Source: Kiloniellales bacterium (GTDB lineage Bacteria > Pseudomonadota > Alphaproteobacteria > Kiloniellales > JAKSDN01). Taken from it: a stretch of DNA of 43,410 nt. The DNA lies in assembly GCA_030064845.1 (NCBI GenBank), contig JASJEC010000038.1, forward strand, positions 1 to 43,410, read 5' to 3'. Under the pieces are notes generated by a model. It did not search any database. It was given only the letters and a program-made list of their open reading frames with translations, and was not told the origin of the DNA. A program made the translations under genes and the position numbers. This document shows positions 33,913 to 41,680 of this stretch, in pieces; position 1 is the stretch's first letter; each line of letters starts with the position of its first letter.

Positions 33913-35283
33913 CTACTTCATGCGCCGGCGCAGGTGGTTCAAGAGGTCGATCCGGGTCACCAAGCCGAGGAAGCGCTCGCCTTCCAGAAGGATCGCGACG
34001 TGGCCCTTGGCGAAGACCGGCAGCAGGGCGTCGAGCGGCTGGTCGGCCTGGAGCGTCTCGAGACGGGCCGACATGGCGCTCTCGACCGGGTCGCGGAAGT
34101 GGGTGTCGTCGCGGAACACCGCCAGCAGGATGTCCTCCTCGTCGATGATACCGACGACCGCGCCGTCCCCGCCCATGACCGGCAGCTGGGAGATGTCGTA
34201 GAGCTTCATGCGCCCCAGTGCCGTCAGCAGGGTGTCCTGCGGACCGAGGGTGACCGTCGCCCGCTCCTCGTGCCGCCGGCTGATCAGGTCGCTCAGATCG
34301 CCGCGGTGCTCGCGCTCGATGAAGCCCTGGTCGAGCATCCAGTAGTCGTTGAACATCTTGGACAGGTACTTGTTGCCGCTGTCGCAGACGAAGGTCACGA
34401 CCCGCTTTGGCTGGGTTTGTTCGCGGCAGTAGCGCAGCGCCGCCCCGATCAGGGTGCCCGAGGAGGAGCCGGCCAGGATGCCTTCCTTGGCGAGCAGCTC
34501 GCGCGCCACGGCGAAGGCCTCGGCGTCGCTCACGGTGTAGGCCTTCTTGACCAGCGCCAGGTCCGCGATCGGCGGGATGAAGTCCTCGCCGATGCCCTCG
34601 ACCATCCAGGAGCCGACCTCGTTGGTGACCCGGCCGGTCTCGATGTACTCCGCCAGGATCGAGCCGACGGGATCGGCCAGGACCATCTCGGTCTTGGGCG
34701 AATGCTCGGCGAAGTAGCGACCCAGGCCGGTGATCGTCCCGCCCGAGCCGACGCCGCAGACCATGGCGTCGAGGTCGCCGCCCATCTGTTCGAGGATCTC
34801 CGGGCCGGTGGTCGTTTCATGAGCCAGCGGGTTGGCTTCGTTGCCGAACTGGTTGACGTAGAAGGCGCCGGTCTCGGCCGCGATGCGCTCGGCCATGTCC
34901 TGGTAGTAGTCGGGGTGGCCCTTGCCGACGTCGGAACGGGTCAGGCGGACCTCGGCGCCAAGCGCCTTCAGGTGGAAGATCTTCTCCTGGGCCATCTTGT
35001 CGGGGACGACGATGGTCAGCTTGTAGCCCTTCTGGGCTGCGACCAGCGCCAGGCCAAGTCCCGTGTTGCCGGCGGTCGCCTCGATGATCGCACCGCCCGG
35101 CTTCAGCTGGCCGTCGCGCTCGGCCGCCTCGATCATGGACTTGCCGATCCTGTCCTTGATCGAGCCGCCGGGGTTCTGGCTCTCCAGCTTGAGGAACAGG
35201 CGGCAGACGCCGGTGTCGAGAGCGGAGACCTCGACCATCGGCGTATCGCCGATCAGCTCAAGGACGTTGGCGAAGACGTTCAT
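33913..35283 (-). CDS. Cystathionine beta-synthase with two CBS domains
   Basis: The product is 456 residues; the ATG follows AGGAAG. The catalytic domain (1 to ~320) is a fold-type II PLP enzyme with K43 in NPGGSIKDRIG, EATAGNTGLGLALVA, TTGPEILEQMGGDLDAMVCGVGSGGTITG and GSSSGTLIGAALRYC. It condenses serine with homocysteine to give cystathionine. The C-terminal ~330-456 holds two CBS domains (TVTLGPQDTLLTALGRMKLYDISQLPVMGGDGAVVGIIDEEDIL...) that may sense adenosyl ligands. No N-terminal haem-binding region is present, as expected in bacteria. O-acetylserine-dependent activity is an alternative. Confidence 0.93.
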   Translation of the reverse strand: MNVFANVLELIGDTPMVEVSALDTGVCRLFLKLESQNPGGSIKDRIGKSMIEAAERDGQLKPGGAIIEATAGNTGLGLALVAAQKGYKLTIVVPDKMAQEKIFHLKALGAEVRLTRSDVGKGHPDYYQDMAERIAAETGAFYVNQFGNEANPLAHETTTGPEILEQMGGDLDAMVCGVGSGGTITGLGRYFAEHSPKTEMVLADPVGSILAEYIETGRVTNEVGSWMVEGIGEDFIPPIADLALVKKAYTVSDAEAFAVARELLAKEGILAGSSSGTLIGAALRYCREQTQPKRVVTFVCDSGNKYLSKMFNDYWMLDQGFIEREHRGDLSDLISRRHEERATVTLGPQDTLLTALGRMKLYDISQLPVMGGDGAVVGIIDEEDILLAVFRDDTHFRDPVESAMSARLETLQADQPLDALLPVFAKGHVAILLEGERFLGLVTRIDLLNHLRRRMK

Positions 35284-35421
35284 TGGGCGGTCTTCCTGAC
35301 AGTTTGCGGTCTGGCGCGGATCTCAAAGTATCGGGCGCCCGGCGGCTTCCGCAAGCCTCGCCCCGCGCCGTTCGGCCCGGGCCGGTCAATACGCTGCTAA
35401 GGCCCCTGGTTCTGCAGGCAG

Positions 35422-36651
35422 CTAGCCATCGGGGTCGTCGGAGCGCGCGGAGAGGACCCGGGTGCGAAAGCCGCCGGCCTTGAGGCTCTGGACGATCTCG
35501 TGAACGTGGTCGGCGTTGCGGGTCTCGACGATCAGGTCGATCTCGGCCTGCTTCGCCGGCACGTTGTGGAACAGTCGCTGGTGGAAGACCTCGATGATGT
35601 TGCCGCCGCAGTCGCCGACCAGGTGGGCCAGCTCGGCCAGTACGCCCGGCTGATCGACGATGCCGACCCGCACCCGCACCAGGCGCCCGTCGCGCACCAT
35701 GCCCCGGGACAGCACCGCCGAGAGCAGGCGGACGTCGATGTTGCCGCCGCAGATCACCGCGCCGACCTTCTTGCCCTTGAAATGCTCAGGCCGGGACAGG
35801 ATGGCGGCCACGCCGGCGGCGCCTGCGCCCTCGGCCACGACCTTCTGCTGCTCGCAGAGCTTCATGACCGCGGCCTCGATGTCGCCTTCGTCGACCAGCA
35901 CGATATCGCCGACCAGGCGCTCGATGATTCCGCGGGTGATCTCGCCCGGGTTCTTGACCGCGATGCCGTCGGCCAGGGTGGTGCCGCCGGAGGTCGGCTT
36001 CATCTTGTGCAGCGCCTGGTACATGGAGGGAAAGAGCTCGACCTCGACGCCGCAGATCGCGATACGGTCGTTCAGCGCCTTGGCCGCGGTCGCCACGCCG
36101 GAGATGATGCCGCCGCCGCCGATCGGCACGACGATCTCGTCCAGGTCCGGCTGGTCGGCCAGCATCTCCAGGCCGATCGTGCCCTGGCCGGCGATGATCT
36201 TCTCGTCGTCGTAGGGGTGGACGAAGGTCAGGCCGTCGCGCTCGGCGATCTCCCTGGCCGCGACGGCCGAGGCGTCCAGCGTGTCGCCGGTCAGCACCAC
36301 GCGGGCGCCGAAGCTCCGGGTGCGCTCGACCTTGCTGAAGGGCGCGAACTCCGGCATCACGATGGTGGCCGGGATGCCCAGGCGCCGGGCGTGGTGCGCG
36401 ACGCCCTGGGCGTGGTTGCCGGCCGACATGGCGATCACGCCGCGCCCGGCCTGCTCGGGCGTCAGGCTCTTCAGCTTGACCAGCGCGCCGCGGTCCTTGA
36501 AGGAGCCGGTGAACTGGAAGTTCTCCAGTTTTAGGTAGAGTTCGCAGCCCAGTTCCCCGGACAGGCGCGGTGCGGGGACCAGCGGCGTGCGAATCACCTC
36601 GCCTTCGATCTCCTTGGCCGCCGCGCGGATGTCGTCGAGCGTGACCGTCAC
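35422..36651 (-). CDS. Threonine ammonia-lyase with ACT-like domain
   Basis: The product is 409 residues with a GTG start. The fold-type II PLP core has K52 in NFQFTGSFKDRGA, AMSAGNHAQGVA and the phosphate loop VPIGGGGIISG. The C-terminal ~328-402 (VRVRVGIVDQPGVLAELAHLVGDCGGNIIEV) is a single ACT-type regulatory domain. The enzyme deaminates threonine to 2-oxobutyrate for isoleucine synthesis or threonine breakdown. It lies 34 bases after the penicillin-acylase gene and 138 bases before cystathionine beta-synthase on the same strand. The form with one ACT domain is common in Alphaproteobacteria. Confidence 0.93.
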   Translation of the reverse strand: MTVTLDDIRAAAKEIEGEVIRTPLVPAPRLSGELGCELYLKLENFQFTGSFKDRGALVKLKSLTPEQAGRGVIAMSAGNHAQGVAHHARRLGIPATIVMPEFAPFSKVERTRSFGARVVLTGDTLDASAVAAREIAERDGLTFVHPYDDEKIIAGQGTIGLEMLADQPDLDEIVVPIGGGGIISGVATAAKALNDRIAICGVEVELFPSMYQALHKMKPTSGGTTLADGIAVKNPGEITRGIIERLVGDIVLVDEGDIEAAVMKLCEQQKVVAEGAGAAGVAAILSRPEHFKGKKVGAVICGGNIDVRLLSAVLSRGMVRDGRLVRVRVGIVDQPGVLAELAHLVGDCGGNIIEVFHQRLFHNVPAKQAEIDLIVETRNADHVHEIVQSLKAGGFRTRVLSARSDDPDG

Positions 36652-36685
36652 TCTGGCCCCCCGGCCGAAGCCTCGGTTCGGAACT

Positions 36686-39133
36686 TCATTCCGGATTGAG
36701 GACCAGCCTATGCTCCGGTGCTTTCTCAGGTCCGACCAATTTTACGTAGGCGCCGTCGCGCCAGCGCTCCGCCAGGCTGCCGTAGAGCGCCGACAGGGGG
36801 TTGCCCGACTGGCCGGTGGCGATCATGAAGCGGGAGTTGTCCAGGTCCGCAAGGTCGTAGACGGCGCGAAAGCCGGGCCCGTGGACGTGCTCGAAGCGTC
36901 GCTCGGGCACGGTGTCGAAACGGGCGCCGCCCCGGTTGACCGTGTAGGACCCGCCGTCGGTCTCAACCGGAAAACCGAAAATGCGCTCGGCCAGTGGTAC
37001 GTACCGCAGCAGGGGATGGTGGAATCGGGCGATATGCGCCTCGCCCCAGCGCCAGTCGTCGACGTCGCCGCCGAACCGGGCCGAGAGCTCGGCAAGGGCG
37101 TCGTCGAGCGCGGCCGTGAGCTGTCCTGGACAGGTCTCGACCGCCTCGGTCGCGGTGACGTCGCACCACTCCTCGCCCTGCAGCAGGATCTCGGCCAGGA
37201 CGTCGAGGTCGTTGCGCCAATGCCGCGAGAGGTCTTCACCCAACTCGTCATCCAGCAGGCGCTGGGCTGTCGCGTTCACCCAGGCCGCGAAGAGCAGGGG
37301 CTCCGGGCGGCTTCGGTCCATCCTTTGGTCCCAGTTCGACAACAGCCCGGAAGCCCGTCGGGCCTGGTCTCCGCCCGGCTCGGCGCGATCCAGGGCTTCC
37401 AGCATCAGCGGCAAGAGCCGGGCCGCCCCCCCGGACAGCACGTCCAGCTGAAGGATTTCCGAGCTGGCCACGGTGGCCTCGGCATCTCCGTCCAGCGCTC
37501 CTTCGATCCGCACGGCCCGGTGCGGGTCGGGCCAGTCCGCGGCGATCAGGTGAGGGAAGCCGGGGCCGGCGACCCGGTTGTTGGCGTTGACCAGGCGCCC
37601 CGACCCGGGATTGCGCTCTTGCGGCATCTCGGCGAAGGGGATCTGTCCCAGCCAGTCGTAGGCGCCGCTCCAGCCGGGAACGACGCTTCGCCCGTCCCCC
37701 GAGGCGCGCCGCGGGAGGCGCCCGGCGACGATGAGGCCGATCTCGCCCGCGGTGTCGGCGTAGGCCACGTTCTGGACCGGGCTGTGCCACAGCGCCATGG
37801 CGGCCTCGAAGTCCGACCAGTTGCGCGCGCGGTTCAGGTTGAAGAGCGCATCGCCGGTCCGGTCGTCCTCCCGCAGCGCCGACCAGGAGAGAGCCAGGAC
37901 ATGGCCCTCGGGCAGGGCCTTGGCCAATTCCGGCCGGAGGTCGGAGAACACCGGCCCGTGGCGGGTCGAGCGCAGGGTCAGGACCTGGGATGCCGCGTCC
38001 CGCACCTCGATGACCTCCTCCCGGGTTTCGAACGGCCTGGGGCCGTCCGGCGTGTCGTAGTGCCCGGGCTTGCCGCGGCTCTCGCGTTCCAGGAAGAGGT
38101 CCTGGGTGTCGGCATGGGTCGTGGTGAAGCCCCAGGCGACATGGCCGTTGTGGCCCAGCGCCATGAAGGGGATGCCGGGAGCCGTGACGCCGCTCAGAGT
38201 GAGTGTCGGGGTCTCGATCCGCGCGAGGTACCACTGTCCTGGCGCGTTGAGGCCGAGATGGGGGTCGTTCGCGAGGATCGGCTTGCCGCTCGCCGTCTGG
38301 TCGCCCGCGAGGATCCAGACGTTCGATGCGCTCTTGGGCGCCCAGGACCAGGGAATGACGGACGCGGGATCGATCGGGCCCTTGGCGCCGGCGGGGCGCG
38401 CCAGGCGCACCGCCGGATCGGTCGGCGAGGGCGCCGCGGCGCGCTTCCGCTCGGTTGCCCGGCTGGCCAGGGTGACCGGACCGTCCTCGGGGTAGGCGGG
38501 CCAGAGGAAGGCGATCTGTTCCGGCGCCAGGCGCTCGGCCAATTCGAGCCGGCGCAGCTCGTGGCGCCAGTTGCCGGAGAGCTGCAGTGCCATGAGCCGG
38601 CCCCAGGCCAGGCTGTCGGCTGGCCGCCAGGGCTCGGGCCGGTAGCGGAGAGCCTGGAACTCCGGCGGCAGGCGAAGGTCAGGCCGCGCCAGGTAGGCGT
38701 TCACGCCCTCGGTGTAGGCCTCCAGTATCGACCGGGCAGGGGCCGAGAGAATTTCGAGGTTGGCTTCGGCCAGCCGATAGAGACCGAGACCGCGCATTAG
38801 CTTGTCGAAACCTAGGGTCTGTTCGCCAAGGACCTCCGACAGCCGCCCGGCGGCGGTGCGCCGCGTCATGTCCATTTGGAACAGGCGGTCTTGGGCGTGG
38901 ACGTAGCCGAGGGCGCGCGCCGCGTCCGACTCGCCGGCGGCCCGGATGGTGACGATCCCGTCGGCGTCGCGCAGCACTTCGGCGGGCGCCTCCAGCCCTG
39001 CCAGCAGGCGCTCGCCGTCCATGTCCGGCAAGGAGCCGCGCAGCCAAGCGAAGCCGGCGGCGCCCGCGAGCACCAGGGCGATGACCAGCACGCCGCTCAC
39101 CACGCCGATCCAACGGAGAGCCCGTTTCGCCAA
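36686..39133 (-). CDS. Penicillin acylase-family Ntn-hydrolase
   Basis: The product is 815 residues from the TTG at 39133, which has GGGAGG at ideal spacing; the frame runs open further upstream without a start signal. A membrane or signal segment covers ~8-32 (IGVVSGVLVIALVLAGAAGFAW). The small-subunit part includes ALGYVHAQDRLFQMDMTRRTAAGRLSE. The likely self-processing site is KSA-SNVWILAG, making S270 the new N-terminal nucleophile, followed by ANDPHLGLNAPGQWY and GVTAPGIPFMALGHNGHVAWGFTTTHADTQDLF. Family members cleave acyl amides, including acyl-homoserine lactones; the substrate cannot be told. The protein should act in the periplasm and probably shares a transcript with threonine ammonia-lyase. 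Confidence 0.92.
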   Translation of the reverse strand: MAKRALRWIGVVSGVLVIALVLAGAAGFAWLRGSLPDMDGERLLAGLEAPAEVLRDADGIVTIRAAGESDAARALGYVHAQDRLFQMDMTRRTAAGRLSEVLGEQTLGFDKLMRGLGLYRLAEANLEILSAPARSILEAYTEGVNAYLARPDLRLPPEFQALRYRPEPWRPADSLAWGRLMALQLSGNWRHELRRLELAERLAPEQIAFLWPAYPEDGPVTLASRATERKRAAAPSPTDPAVRLARPAGAKGPIDPASVIPWSWAPKSASNVWILAGDQTASGKPILANDPHLGLNAPGQWYLARIETPTLTLSGVTAPGIPFMALGHNGHVAWGFTTTHADTQDLFLERESRGKPGHYDTPDGPRPFETREEVIEVRDAASQVLTLRSTRHGPVFSDLRPELAKALPEGHVLALSWSALREDDRTGDALFNLNRARNWSDFEAAMALWHSPVQNVAYADTAGEIGLIVAGRLPRRASGDGRSVVPGWSGAYDWLGQIPFAEMPQERNPGSGRLVNANNRVAGPGFPHLIAADWPDPHRAVRIEGALDGDAEATVASSEILQLDVLSGGAARLLPLMLEALDRAEPGGDQARRASGLLSNWDQRMDRSRPEPLLFAAWVNATAQRLLDDELGEDLSRHWRNDLDVLAEILLQGEEWCDVTATEAVETCPGQLTAALDDALAELSARFGGDVDDWRWGEAHIARFHHPLLRYVPLAERIFGFPVETDGGSYTVNRGGARFDTVPERRFEHVHGPGFRAVYDLADLDNSRFMIATGQSGNPLSALYGSLAERWRDGAYVKLVGPEKAPEHRLVLNPE

Positions 39134-39278
39134 AGCCGCCTCCCTTCCGGACAGTCTACGTCGCGGATCTTCTAACCGATTTCCCGGCCGGCATGAAACA
39201 CCACGCCGCTCCCCATGGCTCTCTTGCCTGGCACCGCGGAGCCACCATCCTGGCGCCGCGCGACAGGGAAGGGGCGCC

Positions 39279-39523
39279 ATGGCTTCCGGGGGTTCCGTTA
39301 AGGTGGTGGTTGCGGCCCTCTTGGGCAATTCCGCGAACACCTCAGCGCCGCCATCTCGGCCATGGAACGTCAGGTCAAGAACGAGGTTCCCGAGGTCCGG
39401 CCGATCTTCATCGAGGCCCAGTCTTGGCGGGCAGGACCGGGCGCGCGAGAATGCGGAGGAGAACGGCGGGCCGGCGCAATCCCACCGCCGCTCGGCGCGC
39501 CCCTAGAGCGGATCATGTTTTGA
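39279..39523 (+). pseudogene. Internally deleted cation-efflux (CDF) gene remnant
   Basis: An ATG at 39279 with AGGGAAGGGG upstream begins MASGGSVKVVVAALLGN, like the start of alphaproteobacterial cation-diffusion-facilitator proteins. Within about 45 bases the meaning moves to another frame that encodes FREHLSAAISAMERQVKNEV and then PEVRPIFIEAQSWRAG, which resembles the extreme C-terminus of the same family. The ~270 residues between, with all membrane helices, are missing. The simplest reading is a large internal deletion. The family match is from memory and needs a search. Confidence 0.55.
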
Positions 39524-39569
39524 CGGAAACGCTTCGCGGTTCCGACAAAAACATGTGAATCCGCTCTAG
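39503..39569. repeat. CTAGAGC-type hairpin element, near-perfect copy
   Basis: The left arm CTAGAGCGGATCATGTTTTG and the right arm ending ACATGTGAATCCGCTCTAG are close reverse complements, with ACGGAAACGC/GCGGTTCCG continuing the stem to a small TTC loop. It lies between the efflux-gene remnant and the microprotein gene, and ends five bases before the microprotein stop codon. Confidence 0.8.
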
Positions 39570-39573
39570 GGGG

Positions 39574-39693
39574 TCACAGCAAGACCAAGGCGAGCGCGAT
39601 CACGATGACCGCGCCGACGAAGGCGAGGCCGAACTGGTTCCAGAGGCCGAGCTCGCCCCAGGCGTCCATGAGCTTGTCGAACAGTTTTCTCAT
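39574..39693 (-). CDS. 39-residue membrane microprotein
   Basis: The frame runs from ATG (39691-39693) to TGA (39574-39576). It starts MRKLFDKLMDAWGELGLWNQ, an amphipathic basic/acidic segment, and continues into one hydrophobic helix, FGLAFVGAVIVIALALVLL. This is a classic small inner-membrane protein layout. It starts six bases after the stop of the dioxygenase gene on the same strand, so translation is probably coupled, though no strong ribosome site is visible. The function and family are unknown. The alternating pattern and reasonable codons argue for a real gene, but the small size leaves doubt. Confidence 0.55.
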   Translation of the reverse strand: MRKLFDKLMDAWGELGLWNQFGLAFVGAVIVIALALVLL

Positions 39694-39699
39694 CGTTGA

Positions 39700-40575
39700 C
39701 TAAGTCGCCGAGCCGGCCGATTGCTGCCCTTGGACAGCGAAGAACGAGGCGGTCTTCGGCTGCTTCGGTAGCTCGACCATGGCTTCCATCAACCGGGCCG
39801 CGCGGGAGGCCGTGCCGCGTACGACGCGGCCCTCGCTGGGATTGGGCATGGGGTTGGCCGCCAGAGGGAAGGCGTCGGCCGCCGTGTAGACGCAGATGTA
39901 GAGGCCGCGCGGCGAGCGGGAGCGATTGGCGCCGGAACCGTGCGCCAGGCGGGTGTGCATCAGGCAGACGCTGCCCGCCTTGCCGGTGATTGGGACCTCT
40001 CGAGCCTTCAGGTCTCGCGCGACCGCGGGCGCTACGGCCCCGGTGAAGCGTTCACCGTCGAACAGGCTGTAGAGCGGCCCGCGATGAGAGCCCGGCACGC
40101 CTTTGAGGCAGCCGTTCTCCTCCGTCATGTCGTCCAGCATGACGAGCGCGGTCACGACGTCGTCGTTGGTGTGCGGCGTGTAGGCGAAGTCCTGGTGGTA
40201 GCCGACCTCGGTTTCGCTGTTGGGCAGCTTCAGGTTGATCTTGCAGTGGTGGAACTTGACGTCGGGGCCGATCAGATCGCACACCATGTCGACCAGCGCC
40301 GCGCCCCCCATGACCGCCGCGTAGGCGGGGGAGATATCTGAAGGATTGTTGACACGGCGAAGCGCAGGGTGTCGCGCGCTGTGCTCGGCGCCCATGTCGA
40401 AGCGGGGGCGCCCGTCCTGAGTCGGCGGCCCAAAAGGCTCCCGGTGGCGGCGGCTCTCGTCGATCCACGCCGCCAGCTCGCTCCTCATCGCTGCCAGTTC
40501 GTCCTCGGTCACCGCGCCCTCCGCGACGACGAAACCGTCTCGGCGGAAGGCTTCGATCTGACCTTGCGTCAGCAT
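39700..40575 (-). CDS. Phytanoyl-CoA dioxygenase-family oxygenase
   Basis: The product is 291 residues from the ATG at 40575, chosen for GGGGGAGAG just upstream; an earlier in-frame start adds 16 atypical residues. It is a non-haem Fe(II)/2-oxoglutarate enzyme of the PhyH family. The iron ligands are H127 and D129 (GYHQDFAYTPHT) and H212 (MHTRLAHGSGANRS). R220 or R223 (RSPRG) probably binds 2-oxoglutarate, and CLKGVPGSHRGPL is typical. It hydroxylates an unknown small molecule in the cytoplasm. A microprotein gene follows it on the same strand. Confidence 0.88.
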   Translation of the reverse strand: MLTQGQIEAFRRDGFVVAEGAVTEDELAAMRSELAAWIDESRRHREPFGPPTQDGRPRFDMGAEHSARHPALRRVNNPSDISPAYAAVMGGAALVDMVCDLIGPDVKFHHCKINLKLPNSETEVGYHQDFAYTPHTNDDVVTALVMLDDMTEENGCLKGVPGSHRGPLYSLFDGERFTGAVAPAVARDLKAREVPITGKAGSVCLMHTRLAHGSGANRSRSPRGLYICVYTAADAFPLAANPMPNPSEGRVVRGTASRAARLMEAMVELPKQPKTASFFAVQGQQSAGSAT

Positions 40576-40756
40576 GTCTCTCCCCCACGGAAGCGGGCGC
40601 CAGCCCCAGAGCTTATGCCGCAAGAACCTCGAGGTCCAGTGCGCCCCCCGGTGAAAAAGACCCCGGGGCGTCCCCTCCGGCTCGGCAGACGTTCACGCTA
40701 TTGGTCAAGAAATGTCACAATTATGCCCGATTTTGTGGTAATATATAGAATTAGTT

Positions 40757-41635
40757 ATGGAACCGAATTGCGACATAAGGTTAATTTCTGTCAAGCACGC
40801 GTCGAGCCTTGGGGCGCGCAGTGCTCGGGACTCTGTTCGGGCAGTCGGCCTCGCGTTGCTGCTTCTTGCGCCCGCTGGAAGTCTCTTGGCGCAGGAGCAG
40901 CTGGCGATCATGACAGAGCCGGGCGCGGCCGCGACGGACGTCGCGCAGCAAGACCGCTTCGGCTGGACGGCTCTGCCGGTATCGCTTCTTGTCGAAACCG
41001 ACCCTGACGAAGTCGGTTGGACCGAGGATGGCCTTGCGGCCTTCAGCCTGACCTCTGCGCCCGCGGCGTCGAACGCGACCCTTTCGTGGCAGATCGACCT
41101 TGGCGACCTCGGCTTCTCCGCTCCGGAGGGCAGGGCGGACAGCTTCGCTTTCGGCGCGCTGCCCGACGAGCCCCGCGGCTTTCGCGGTCAGTCGGGTCTG
41201 GGCAGCTTGAATCTCTCTCTGATGGGCGACTACGGCCGGGATCGGCGGCCGGTGCGCGACGGGCTGTCGGTGGTCGACAGCCCGAAGCTGCTGCGGTACG
41301 GCGTCGTCTTCGAGTCGGGCGGGTGGCAGTTTGGCAGCACCTTCGGCAACAAGGCCAATCCGATCAAGCCCGCCGAGAAGCTGGCCTGGAATGCCCAGGC
41401 GCGCTACGACGCCGGTCCGGTTTCCATGGGCCTGGTCTATAGCTACATGATCGACCGTGACGCCTCCGACGGGGAGCAGGCCGACGCCCTAGGCACGCTA
41501 CAGGCCGGGGTCAGCTATGCCATCACCCCGAAAGTCTCGGCCAGCGTCAACGCCGCCTACTGGGATTCGAAGGACGCGAACGGCGAAACCCTGTCGGACC
41601 TGGGCGGCCTGCTGGGCCTGTCGTGGCGGTTCTAG
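40757..41635 (+). CDS. Porin-like outer-membrane beta-barrel protein
   Basis: The product is 292 residues. The N-terminus is a signal peptide with a long basic leader (hydrophobic VGLALLLLAPAGSLLAQ at ~30-46); a shorter start may be real, but no better one is visible. The mature part is rich in alternating beta strands: RYGVVFESGGWQFGSTFGNKA, NAQARYDAGPVSMGLVYSYMI, TLQAGVSYAITPKVSASVNAAYW. It ends with WRF, the terminal aromatic residue recognised by the BAM machinery. It resembles the C-terminal half of general porins but is shorter than the usual 350-400 residues, so it may be a small barrel. AT-rich sequence upstream (about 40710-40755) probably holds the promoter. Confidence 0.75.
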   Translation: MEPNCDIRLISVKHASSLGARSARDSVRAVGLALLLLAPAGSLLAQEQLAIMTEPGAAATDVAQQDRFGWTALPVSLLVETDPDEVGWTEDGLAAFSLTSAPAASNATLSWQIDLGDLGFSAPEGRADSFAFGALPDEPRGFRGQSGLGSLNLSLMGDYGRDRRPVRDGLSVVDSPKLLRYGVVFESGGWQFGSTFGNKANPIKPAEKLAWNAQARYDAGPVSMGLVYSYMIDRDASDGEQADALGTLQAGVSYAITPKVSASVNAAYWDSKDANGETLSDLGGLLGLSWRF

Positions 41636-41680
41636 TTCCTCGGGACACTCAGCCTTTAAGCGCCTTCGGTCGTCCAGGTC

